Positions 16,424-22,926 of a stretch of DNA of 62,332 nt are shown here, one piece after another. A program made the translations under genes and the position numbers. The stretch comes from HGM11788 sp964654945. Lineage in GTDB: Bacteria; Bacillota; Clostridia; Lachnospirales; CAG-274. Under the pieces are notes generated by a model. It saw only the letters and a program-made list of their open reading frames with translations, did not search any database and was not told the origin of the DNA. Location of the stretch: assembly GCA_964654945.1 (NCBI GenBank), contig CAZZLN010000005.1, positions 1 to 62,332 on the forward strand, in the 5' to 3' direction. The stretch's first letter is position 1. Each line of letters begins with the position of its first letter.

Positions 16424-17248
16424 ATGATAAGCATATGGCATAGAAAAATAAAAGGATTTTACATATTATTCTGCATAGCAATAGTAAGTTGCATTATGTT
16501 TTGCGGCTGCGGAAATTCAGCAAAACAAACTCCTTTATTGGAAGATGGAGTATATTCGGTGAATTTTAATACGGATAACAGTATGTTTCATGTCAGTGAA
16601 GCTTGTGACGGAAAGGGAACTCTTACAGTATCAGATGGTGAGATGACTTTGCATATATCTCTAGCTTCCAAAAATATTGTTAATTTGTTTCCCGGACTTG
16701 CAGCAGATGCTCAAAAAGACGGTGCAAAATTACTTATGCCTACTACCGATACAGTAACCTACAGTGACGGTATGACAGAGGAAGTTTATGGTTTTGATAT
16801 TCCTGTATCTGTTTTAGATGAAGAATTTGATTTAGCACTTCTTGGCACAAAGGGTAAATGGTATGACCATAAAGTAGTTGTTTCCAATCCTGTAAAAACT
16901 GAAGAAAACAGTGAAACTGCCGACATTGATGACGGCGAATACCTGATTGACGTTACATTAGAGGGAGGCAGCGGAAAAGCAAGCATTGCTTCGCCTGCAG
17001 CTTTAACAGTGAAAGATGGAGCAATTGCAGCACATATTGAATGGAGCAGTCCAAATTACGATTATATGATAATCGATGGAGATACCTATATGCCAATTAA
17101 TAAAGATGGTAATTCAGTATTTGAAATTCCTGTTGCGGCTTTGGATAAGCCGTTAAAGGTTATTGCTGATACAACAGCTATGGGAACACCTCATGAGATT
17201 GAATATACGCTGACATTTTATGCAAATTCGGTGAGAGAAAATGAGTAA
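16424..17248 (+). CDS. Lipoprotein with two repeated importer-associated beta domains
   Basis: 274 residues. A lipoprotein signal peptide ends CGC near residue 30. Two similar domains follow: LEDGVYSVNFNTDNSMFHV (about 40-160) and DDGEYLIDVTLEGGSGKAS (about 165-270). Each runs to a closing basic or polar strand, and the second holds WSSPNYDYMIIDGDTYMPI. Proteins of this type sit beside iron, heme or corrinoid ABC importers in gut Clostridia and are often just called iron transporter. A ligand-capture role at the cell surface is inference. It lies 15 nt after cbiK, and its stop overlaps the next start. Confidence 0.65.
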   Translation: MISIWHRKIKGFYILFCIAIVSCIMFCGCGNSAKQTPLLEDGVYSVNFNTDNSMFHVSEACDGKGTLTVSDGEMTLHISLASKNIVNLFPGLAADAQKDGAKLLMPTTDTVTYSDGMTEEVYGFDIPVSVLDEEFDLALLGTKGKWYDHKVVVSNPVKTEENSETADIDDGEYLIDVTLEGGSGKASIASPAALTVKDGAIAAHIEWSSPNYDYMIIDGDTYMPINKDGNSVFEIPVAALDKPLKVIADTTAMGTPHEIEYTLTFYANSVRENE

Positions 17249-18386
17249 AAAAATATTATTATGCTGTGTCAGTATGTTTTTAATGATTATGTCAGTATCC
17301 TGTGTAAATTTGCAGGATACTGATAAATCAACTCAAAATATCAGTTCATCACTGGTTTACAGCTCAAAAATGGAGCTTGACTATGCCGATGGCTTTGGGG
17401 TTGATTACTATGAAGGCGGTTATGCACTGATAACTATATCTGACGGCAGCCGCTTTTTTGTTGTGCCTGAGGGTATGAAAAAACCAAAGGATTTGCCTGA
17501 GGATATTGTGATTTTAAAGCAGCCGATAAATAATATTTATCTTGCGGCATCAGCCGTAATGGATATGTTTATTTCTGCCGATGCTATAGATAATATTGCT
17601 TTGTCCGGTTTACAAAAAAACGGTTGGTACATAGAAGAAGCTAAAAATGCAATGGAGGCAGGAAAAATTTCATATGCAGGAAAATACAATACCCCTGATT
17701 ATGAAAAAATTCTTAGTTCAGACTGTTCCCTTGCAATTGAATCAACAATGATACTGCACTCTCCGGAAGTAAAAGAAAAATTGCAGGATTTAGGTATACC
17801 TGTACTTATTGACCATTCCAGCTATGAAAATCATCCTTTGGGAAAAACAGAATGGATAAAGCTATATGGAGTACTTACAGATAGGGAAAAGGAAGCAGAG
17901 AGAGCATTCAAACAGCAAAAAGAACTTGTAAATTCAATTATTAGTGATGAAAACACTGAAAAAACTGTTGCATTTTTTTACATAACTTCAAACGGAACGG
18001 TAAATGTGCGTAAGTCAGGAGATTACGTTCCCAAAATGATAGAACTTGCCGGAGGAAAATATATATTCTCAAATTTGGGAGATGACAAGGCTTCTTCTTC
18101 TGTAAATATGCAGATGGAGGAATTTTATGCCACAGCAAAAAATGCTGACTATATTGTATACAACAGCACTGTTGACGAAGAAATAAGCTCTAAAGAGGAG
18201 CTTTTAAAAAAGAGTGAATTGCTTTCAGATTTTAAAGCATTTAAAGACGGAAATGTTTTCTGCTTAGGGAAAAATTTATATCAAAAGTCTATGAGTACGG
18301 GTGAGTTTATATTTGATTTACACAAAATGCTGACAACAGAAGGAGTAAAAGATGAAACGCTTAACTATATTTTCAGACTTAAATAA
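17241..18386 (+). CDS. ABC importer substrate-binding lipoprotein (BtuF/FecB type)
   Basis: 381 residues. The signal peptide ends MSVSC with a lipidated Cys near 21. The body is a type III (helical-backbone) binding protein as in B12, heme and siderophore uptake: ILKQPINNIYLAASAVMDMF near the start of the first lobe, LAIESTMILHSPEVKEKLQDLGIPVLID at the hinge side and MIELAGGKYIFSNLGDDKASS in the second lobe. It overlaps the previous gene by 8 nt and the permease by 35 nt, so it is tightly coupled. The B12 riboswitch argues for a corrinoid or precursor as ligand. Confidence 0.88.
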   Translation: MSKKILLCCVSMFLMIMSVSCVNLQDTDKSTQNISSSLVYSSKMELDYADGFGVDYYEGGYALITISDGSRFFVVPEGMKKPKDLPEDIVILKQPINNIYLAASAVMDMFISADAIDNIALSGLQKNGWYIEEAKNAMEAGKISYAGKYNTPDYEKILSSDCSLAIESTMILHSPEVKEKLQDLGIPVLIDHSSYENHPLGKTEWIKLYGVLTDREKEAERAFKQQKELVNSIISDENTEKTVAFFYITSNGTVNVRKSGDYVPKMIELAGGKYIFSNLGDDKASSSVNMQMEEFYATAKNADYIVYNSTVDEEISSKEELLKKSELLSDFKAFKDGNVFCLGKNLYQKSMSTGEFIFDLHKMLTTEGVKDETLNYIFRLK

Positions 18387-19383
18387 GAGAGCTGTAAGGT
18401 TATTTGCTGTACTGACAGTTCTTGTAATTATATTATTGATTTTAAATATAGTAACGGGAAGTGTATCTGTGTCTTTTGAGGAAGCTGTTAAAGGCATTCT
18501 GGGAATTAGCGGTAATGACAAATTTATGAACATTATACGCAAAATTCGTTTTCCAAGAGCCCTATCAGCTATTATTTTAGGCGGTGCATTGGCACTTTCA
18601 GGATATTTGATGCAGACATTTTTCCATAATCCTATTGCAGGACCTTTTGTTTTGGGAATTTCCTCAGGTGCAAAACTCACTGTTGCCTTAACAATGGTTT
18701 TTTTTCTTGGAAGAACAATGAAAATAAATTCGTTTTTATTGGTTTTGGCTGCTTTTGTCGGAGCAATGATTTCTATGGGTTTTGTACTTCTGGTATCAAA
18801 AAAGATAAAACATAGTGCAATGCTTATTGTAAGCGGCATTATGGTGGGTTATATCTGTTCTGCAATAACCGACTTGGTTGTTGCCTTTGCCGATGACTCA
18901 GATATTGTAAATCTTCATAACTGGTCAATGGGCAGTTTTTCGGGTATTTCTTGGAATGACGTAGCTGTTATGGCTATTGTGGTGTTAATAACGGTATGTA
19001 TTATTTTTATGCTGTCAAAACCGCTTCTGGCATATCAAATGGGAGAGGCTTATGCAAGTAATCTTGGCGTAAATATTAAAGCATTTAGAGTGGCATTAAT
19101 ATTATTATCCGGTATACTTTCGGCTTGTGTTACGGCTTTTGCAGGACCTGTATCCTTTGTCGGAATTGCCGTTCCGCAAATTGTAAAGGGGCTTTTTCAT
19201 ACGACAAAGCCTATGACTATGATACCGGCGTGTTTTCTGGGCGGAGCCGTATGGTGTCTGTTTTGTGATTTGCTGGCACGTACAGTGTTTGCTCCCACAG
19301 AGCTTTCTATAAGCACAGTGACTGCAATATTCGGTGTGCCTGTAGTTATTTATGTGATAATTAAACAGAGAAAGGAGATTTAA
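18352..19383 (+). CDS. FecCD-family ABC permease (BtuC type)
   Basis: 343 residues with about nine to ten membrane helices. Family features are RFPRALSAIILGGALALSGYLMQTFFHNPIAGPFVLGISSG and the ATPase-contacting EAYASNLGVNIKAFR coupling helix region. It forms the membrane pore of the importer as a homodimer, paired with the ATPase 1 nt downstream. An ATG inside the 3' end of the binding-protein gene is the start, so translation is coupled. Confidence 0.93.
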   Translation: MKRLTIFSDLNKRAVRLFAVLTVLVIILLILNIVTGSVSVSFEEAVKGILGISGNDKFMNIIRKIRFPRALSAIILGGALALSGYLMQTFFHNPIAGPFVLGISSGAKLTVALTMVFFLGRTMKINSFLLVLAAFVGAMISMGFVLLVSKKIKHSAMLIVSGIMVGYICSAITDLVVAFADDSDIVNLHNWSMGSFSGISWNDVAVMAIVVLITVCIIFMLSKPLLAYQMGEAYASNLGVNIKAFRVALILLSGILSACVTAFAGPVSFVGIAVPQIVKGLFHTTKPMTMIPACFLGGAVWCLFCDLLARTVFAPTELSISTVTAIFGVPVVIYVIIKQRKEI

Positions 19384-19384
19384 T

Positions 19385-20152
19385 ATGCAGGATTATTTTT
19401 TCTCTGTACAAAAAATGACAGTGGGATATGACGGTATTCCTTTGATTAAAAATATAGAAATAAGAATAAAAAAAGGCGAAATTCTTACCTTAATCGGTCC
19501 GAACGGTGCAGGCAAGTCAACAATATTAAAAAGCATTATCGGACAGCTTCCATTAATTTCAGGTACTGTTTTACTAAAAAATGTTCATCTGAATGAAATA
19601 TCTGAAAAAGAGCTGGCAAAAAATCTGTCTGTAGTTTTGACTGATCGAATTTATCCCGAATTACTGACTGTTCGTGATATTGTGGGTATGGGCAGATACC
19701 CCTATACGGGAAAGCTGGGTGTTTTATCGAAAAAAGATAAAGAGTTTGTCAACACAACAATGGAATTGGTACACATTTCAGATTTGGCTGAAAATGATTT
19801 TTCAAGTTTGAGTGATGGACAGAAACAAAAGGTAATGCTTGCAAAAGCTTTAGCACAAGAACCCGAAATACTTATACTTGACGAACCAACATCTTTTCTT
19901 GATATTCGCTGTCAGCTTGAATTTTTATCCATTATTAAAAATATGACTCGGGAAAAGCAGCTGACGGTAGTGATGTCAATGCACGATTTGGATATGGCGG
20001 AGTGGATTTCCGATAAGGTTATGTGTGTAAAGGGAGAATATGTTGAAGGCTTTGGAAATCCGCAGGATATTTTTACTCCTGATTATATCAGTGAATTTTA
20101 TGGTATCAGTAAAGAGGATTTAAAAATGTTGGGAAGATGGAGAGTAAAATAA
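19385..20152 (+). CDS. ABC importer ATPase (BtuD/FecE type)
   Basis: 255 residues, one ABC domain. Walker A GPNGAGKST at about 39-47, Q-loop replaced by VVLTDR, signature LSDGQKQKV at about 141, Walker B ILILDEPTS and H-loop MSMHD. It energises the FecCD permease. Last gene of the riboswitch operon; a strong terminator follows at 20221-20271. Confidence 0.94.
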   Translation: MQDYFFSVQKMTVGYDGIPLIKNIEIRIKKGEILTLIGPNGAGKSTILKSIIGQLPLISGTVLLKNVHLNEISEKELAKNLSVVLTDRIYPELLTVRDIVGMGRYPYTGKLGVLSKKDKEFVNTTMELVHISDLAENDFSSLSDGQKQKVMLAKALAQEPEILILDEPTSFLDIRCQLEFLSIIKNMTREKQLTVVMSMHDLDMAEWISDKVMCVKGEYVEGFGNPQDIFTPDYISEFYGISKEDLKMLGRWRVK

Positions 20153-20220
20153 ATTTGCCTTTGACATCAATGTCATAAATTTAGCGAAGGTTAGGCAATA
20201 AATGAAAATCTAAAAAGAAA

Positions 20221-20274
20221 AGAGGCTGCTGCAAATCAGTTGAAACAGACTGATTTGCGGCAGCCTCTTTTAAG
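20221..20274 (+). terminator. Strong terminator of the cobalamin operon
   Basis: GAGGCTGCTGCAAATCAGT pairs with ACTGATTTGCGGCAGCCTC, about 19 bp, then TTTT. It directly abuts the tRNA fragment at 20272. Confidence 0.9.
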
Positions 20275-20315
20275 CTGATAACGGGAGTCGGACCCGTGAC
20301 CTCAGCACTACCAAT
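20272..20315 (-). repeat. Attachment-site repeat: orphan 3' half of tRNA-Thr
   Basis: 44 bp identical to 21867-21910, which is the 3' half (anticodon loop to end) of the intact tRNA-Thr. With no 5' half here, this is what an integrase leaves at the far end of an element inserted into a tRNA gene. Confidence 0.9.
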
Positions 20316-20414
20316 TTATCGTTTTTTGTTGTGGGTAATGTTGCACAAATGTTTTAAACATAGTGTTTATGAGGGTTTCAAGCGGTTTAATAGGTTATGT
20401 AGTGTATAATAATA

Positions 20415-20460
20415 GGGGACTAAATTAAGTAAATAGTCCCCTAAAAGTCCCTTGTAGTCC
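20415..20460. repeat. AGTCCC repeat cluster, left end of element
   Basis: AGTCCCCTAAA, AGTCCCTTGT and AGTCC occur in a row at 20435, 20446 and 20456. An inverted copy AGGGGACT lies at 20414-20421. A matching pair lies near the right end (21765 and 21776). Repeated short sites just inside both ends are what integrase arm-binding sites look like. Confidence 0.45.
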
Positions 20461-20516
20461 TCGAACAGCAGAAATAATTTTGAGGGGATTATTGGGGGAT
20501 TATTTGCATAAAAATA

Positions 20517-20548
20517 AGAGAGCAGCTCTGAGGGTTGCTCTCTGTTTG
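20517..20548 (-). terminator. Terminator of the RHH gene
   Basis: AGAGAGCA / TTGCTCTCT hairpin; on the minus strand it is followed by a T-rich run. Confidence 0.65.
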
Positions 20549-20550
20549 GG

Positions 20551-20736
20551 CTATTCGGTCATAGCCTTATCAATAGCCTCATTTACAAAGCCATTTATAC
20601 TTTTGCCTTTGCTTTCTGCATAATCTTTTATAACCTGTTTTTTTCCTTTGGGTACAACAATTCTTAGGCTATCATAATTAGCAGCATTATATTTATTTTT
20701 GGCTCTTGTGGTTGCCTTTCCTATTGTTTCAGCCAA
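20551..20736 (-). CDS. Small ribbon-helix-helix-like DNA-binding protein
   Basis: 61 residues if started at the TTG at 20736, which has AGAGGTGAT 7 nt upstream. The longer ATG form from 20760 (69 residues) has no ribosome binding site. The sequence (SLRIVVPKGKKQVIKDYAESKGKS, then INGFVNEAIDKAM) fits an Arc/MetJ-type fold: one strand that would contact DNA, then two helices. Such proteins are common on ICEs and plasmids as repressors or antitoxin-type regulators. Its promoter region overlaps the divergent antitoxin-like promoter at 20748-20776, so it may control that RNA (inference). Confidence 0.72.
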   Translation of the reverse strand: MAETIGKATTRAKNKYNAANYDSLRIVVPKGKKQVIKDYAESKGKSINGFVNEAIDKAMTE

Positions 20737-20747
20737 ATAATCACCTC

Positions 20748-20776
20748 TTGACAATTTCATAATACTATGTTATTAT
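20748..20776 (+). promoter_or_regulatory. Antitoxin-like RNA promoter (locus 2)
   Basis: TTGACA, 17 bp, TATTAT. The predicted start at about A20783 opens with ACAAGAGGGA, exactly as in locus 1. It overlaps the 5' region of the RHH gene on the other strand. Confidence 0.65.
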
Positions 20777-20782
20777 AAAAAC

Positions 20783-20882
20783 ACAAGAGGGAGATAGCTA
20801 CTTACAGTTATTGCCCCAACAGAATATTTAAGTTATTAAAAATAACCGCCTATGTCTGTAAACTGGGGCGGTTATTTTTTTA
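20783..20882 (+). ncRNA. Candidate antisense antitoxin RNA (locus 2)
   Basis: About 100 nt from the promoter above to a strong terminator (AATAACCGCC 20841-20850 / GGCGGTTATT 20867-20876, then T7). It is antisense to the 3' end and downstream region of the frameshifted toxin gene and contains GTTATTGCCCC (20808-20818), mirroring the toxin leader. Architecture matches locus 1. Confidence 0.5.
20839..20882. terminator. Shared terminator of toxin locus 2
   Basis: 10-bp stem AATAACCGCC/GGCGGTTATT with a T-run on the plus side. Confidence 0.8.
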
Positions 20883-20933
20883 TGATTAAAATAATAATAA
20901 GTAACAAAGTTAAATATGTAATTACTCATTCAT
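20872..20933 (-). pseudogene. Frameshifted small toxin gene (locus 2)
   Basis: From ATG (20933) to the same AAA-AAA-TAA ending as locus 1 is 62 nt, one less than the 63-nt intact copy. As it stands the frame reads Met-Asn-Glu-stop. Restoring one base after GAG gives a 20-residue peptide beginning MNEVITYLTLLL and ending IIKK, the same size and design as locus 1. GGGGG (20943-20947) acts as ribosome binding site and can pair with CCCC (plus-strand GGGG at 20961-20964). The deletion may be real decay or a sequencing or assembly error. An overlapping frame (ATG AGT AAT) is not hydrophobic. Confidence 0.6.
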
Positions 20934-21033
20934 AAAGACCTACCCCCTTTCCTCTGTAGTGGGGAAGTATAGGGGCAAATAACCGCTTTCGCTATTCCAT
21001 TGTGTGGGCTAAAGTTTCCCTTAACTTAATAAT

Positions 21034-21062
21034 AGTATATCACAAACAATAAGGTTGTACAA
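21034..21062 (-). promoter_or_regulatory. Promoter of toxin mRNA, locus 2
   Basis: On the minus strand TTGTAC (21062-21057), 17 bp, TATACT (21039-21034). Its -35 box lies inside the first TTGTACAA motif, so a protein bound there would repress it. Confidence 0.55.
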
Positions 21063-21139
21063 GTATAAAATTATACAAAATATGGTGCCATATACTTGTA
21101 CAACTTTGTGCAACATTACGGCTGAAATACTTGTACAAC
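21054..21139. promoter_or_regulatory. Three TTGTACAA operator-like motifs
   Basis: GTTGTACAAGTAT at 21054-21066 (inverted orientation) and ATACTTGTACAAC at 21092-21104 and 21127-21139. Each holds the perfect palindrome TTGTACAA. They fill the gap between the divergent toxin promoter and the gene at 21219. The shape fits an operator for a dimeric repressor, or short iterons; the binding protein is unknown. Confidence 0.6.
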
Positions 21140-21218
21140 TATACTATAATATAACCATAGCAAGGGAAAACAACAGAAAACAAACCCTTTGACTAAATAT
21201 CATAGGAGGTACTAAGAT

Positions 21219-21494
21219 ATGAGTACAAACGAACTTAACGCAAAAGTAAAGGAATTAAAGCAACTTAAAACAATGGCAGCAGAGCTTGAAGCAGAAATTA
21301 CAGCCATTGAGGATAGTATCAAACAGACTATGACAGAGCAGGGAAAGGAGGAGTTATTCATTGATGAATACAAGCTCAGCTATAAGCCAGTAACAAGCAA
21401 TAGATTTGACACTAAGAGCTTCAGGGCTAAGTATGCAGAGCTGTATACAGCATTTACTAAAGCTGTTACATACAAGAGATTTACAATAGCATAA
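21219..21494 (+). CDS. Mobile-element small coiled-coil protein
   Basis: 91 residues. The first 45 form a coiled coil (NAKVKELKQLKTMAAELEAEI); the rest is a small beta-rich part (YKLSYKPVTSNRFDTKSFR to KRFTIA). The pattern is familiar from ICEs, plasmids and prophages of Firmicutes, usually hypothetical; resemblance to host-nuclease-inhibitor-like phage proteins is superficial. A strong AGGAGGTACTAAGAT ribosome binding site precedes the ATG. With the tRNA repeats it supports a mobile origin. Role unknown. Confidence 0.75.
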   Translation: MSTNELNAKVKELKQLKTMAAELEAEITAIEDSIKQTMTEQGKEELFIDEYKLSYKPVTSNRFDTKSFRAKYAELYTAFTKAVTYKRFTIA

Positions 21495-21633
21495 AAAATA
21501 CCCTTGTCAAAGCCAGCAAGCGAACAAGGGTATCCAAACGAACTTAACCCCACAATGGAGTTATATACATTATAGCTTATAGCTCCTGTGGGTGTCAAGC
21601 TCTGAAATTGATTTTTTAAAGGAGTATTTAAGA

Positions 21634-21757
21634 ATGGAAAATAAAAATAATGGTACATTACCAAAGGGGATAAAATACCAGTATCAGAGCAGACGAGCAG
21701 CAAAAGCAGATTGATGAATTGAGGGGTATTGTTGAGGATTTAGAACGGCAGAAGTAA
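21634..21757 (+). pseudogene. Possible integrase remnant in two frames
   Basis: An ATG with AAAGGAG upstream encodes 26 residues (MENKNNGTLPKGIKYQ and on) that recall the basic N-terminus of tyrosine integrases, then stops at 21714. In another frame the overlapping bases encode an acidic helix (EQQKQIDELRGIVEDL) ending at 21757. This would fit a large internal deletion fusing the ends of one gene. It lies where an integrase gene is expected, beside the attachment site. It is equally possible that these are unrelated short frames. Confidence 0.3.
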
Positions 21758-21867
21758 GAAAAATAGTCCCTAAACAGTCCCCTAAAAATATAAATAACAA
21801 TATTTTGTGCAATATTTTGATAAAAGAAAAAGCCTTGCAAGTAGCTTACTTACAGGGCTTTTATTGA

Positions 21868-21940
21868 AGCTGATAACGGGAGTCGGACCCGTGACCTCAG
21901 CACTACCAATGCTGCGCTCTACCTCCTGAGCTATATCAGC
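21868..21940 (-). tRNA. tRNA-Thr (anticodon GGT)
   Basis: 73 nt. Acceptor GCTGATA/TATCAGC, D-arm GCTC..GAGC, anticodon stem CAGCA/TGCTG with loop TTGGTAG, T-arm ACGGG-TCCGACT-CCCGT. CCA is not encoded. It decodes ACC and ACU. Its 3' half is duplicated at 20272-20315, so it is the intact target end of the inserted element. Confidence 0.97.
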
Positions 21941-22272
21941 AGACACAAAGTATTTTATTATATTTTTGAGGTTATGTCAAGGACTAAAACGCTGTAAAAT
22001 TCTATGAGATATATAAATTTATGCAATATTACCAAAAATAAAACGCAAAAAATTCAGCTTTAGATATTTTGCATAAAAAAATCAGAGAAATTTAGAACAT
22101 TTGTTGCAAGGAAATAATATTGTACAATGATTGTAATCTGATTGTAATTTTGAATATAATATATGCATAAAAAAACGGAATAAATGTAAATATAACTGTG
22201 CATAATGCCGATAATATTACAAGATATTACAAATTATTAAACAAATGTTAAGAAATGTTGAAAATGTTAAAA

Positions 22273-22315
22273 ATACTATATCTAGTTGTATAATTTTGTG
22301 GTATACTATATCTAG
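22273..22315. promoter_or_regulatory. Pair of NrdR-box-like sites
   Basis: ATACTATATCTAG occurs at 22273-22285 and again at 22303-22315, exactly 30 bp apart. The core CTATATCTAG fits the NrdR box pattern (CwAnATnTwG), and NrdR sites typically come in pairs about three helical turns apart. TATAAT (22289-22294) and the extended -10 TGGTATACT lie between and over them, so binding would repress. No ribonucleotide reductase gene is in view; the downstream gene is mraZ. Confidence 0.5.
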
Positions 22316-22343
22316 GGAATGAAAATTAATTCCCGGCTTTTTT
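22315..22343 (+). terminator. Short leader terminator before mraZ
   Basis: GGGAAT / ATTCCC, 8-nt loop, then GGCTTTTTT. It lies directly after the second NrdR-like box and would stop any transcript started there from reaching mraZ. Confidence 0.5.
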
Positions 22344-22395
22344 AACCAACACTTATAAACACTAAAAAAATTTTTAAAAAATTTATAATTTTTAC

Positions 22396-22424
22396 TTGAT
22401 ATTTTATCATTTATGTATTAAAAT
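22396..22424 (+). promoter_or_regulatory. mraZ (dcw cluster) promoter
   Basis: TTGATA, 17 bp, TAAAAT. The predicted start near 22431 coincides with the first MraZ box. Confidence 0.65.
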
Positions 22425-22430
22425 GATTAT

Positions 22431-22480
22431 GAAGTGGTTAAAAGTGGTTTAAAGTGGTTACTGATGGTTGAAAAGCGGTG
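22431..22480 (+). promoter_or_regulatory. MraZ operator: 10-bp direct repeats
   Basis: Consecutive 10-bp units GAAGTGGTTA, AAAGTGGTTT, AAAGTGGTTA, then the weaker CTGATGGTTG and AAAAGCGGTG. They match the AAAGTGKNNN-type repeats bound by MraZ, which represses its own operon. The array sits between promoter and start codon, so it could act on both transcription and translation. Confidence 0.75.
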
Positions 22481-22485
22481 ATAAT

Positions 22486-22914
22486 ATGTTTATAGGAGAA
22501 TTTAATCATAATATTGATGCCAAAGGCAGAGCTATTGTGCCTTCTAAGTTTAGAGATGAACTTGGTGATAAGTTTATTGTCACAAAAGGTATGGATGGCT
22601 GCTTGTTTCTATATACTATGCCCGCTTGGGAAGCTTATGTTGAAAAGCTTTCAAAACTTCCGACAACTAACCCTAATGCCCGCCGCTTTGTAAGAATAAT
22701 GACATCAGGTGCTTCAGAATGTGAGCCTGATGGAAACGGCAGAGTGATGATACCTGCTAATCTTAGAGAATTTGCAGGAATTACAAAGGAAATTGTGACC
22801 ATCGGTGCTAATGACAGAGTTGAAATCTGGGACAAGCAGAGATGGGCTGATTATAATGGCGATGGAGATTTTAATGATGAAATAATTTCTTCAATAGCTG
22901 AATTTGGAATATAA
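22486..22914 (+). CDS. mraZ: Transcriptional regulator MraZ
   Basis: 142 residues from the ATG at 22486 (MFIGEFNHNIDAKGRAIVPSKFR, the family's usual opening). A TTG 18 nt upstream is in frame but lies inside the operator repeats. Two AbrB-like halves, about 1-65 and 75-140, each carry a DxKGR-type motif (DAKGRAIVPSKFR; DGNGRVMIPANLR). The protein forms a ring that binds the repeats at 22431-22480 and controls the division and wall cluster that follows. Confidence 0.96.
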   Translation: MFIGEFNHNIDAKGRAIVPSKFRDELGDKFIVTKGMDGCLFLYTMPAWEAYVEKLSKLPTTNPNARRFVRIMTSGASECEPDGNGRVMIPANLREFAGITKEIVTIGANDRVEIWDKQRWADYNGDGDFNDEIISSIAEFGI

Positions 22915-22926
22915 GGGTTTGAGAAT

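Larger units (their letters stand above)
20272..21910. mobile_element. 1.6-kb degraded integrative element in tRNA-Thr
   Basis: Direct 44-bp repeats of the tRNA 3' half bound the element. Contents: AGTCCC-type repeats near each end, an RHH protein gene (minus), an antitoxin-like RNA and a frameshifted toxin peptide, three copies of ATACTTGTACAAC, a 91-residue mobile-element-type protein, and a possible integrase scrap at 21634-21757. No complete integrase, relaxase or replication gene remains. It is either a deletion remnant of a larger ICE or plasmid, or a small satellite mobilised in trans. Boundaries follow from the repeats; origin is inference. Confidence 0.8.

Noticed and set aside
20453..20478. 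Possible second copy of the integrase 3' end (GAACAGCAGAAATAA)
   Set aside because: Similarity to 21743-21757 covers only about 15 bases and does not extend upstream, so it is probably chance.
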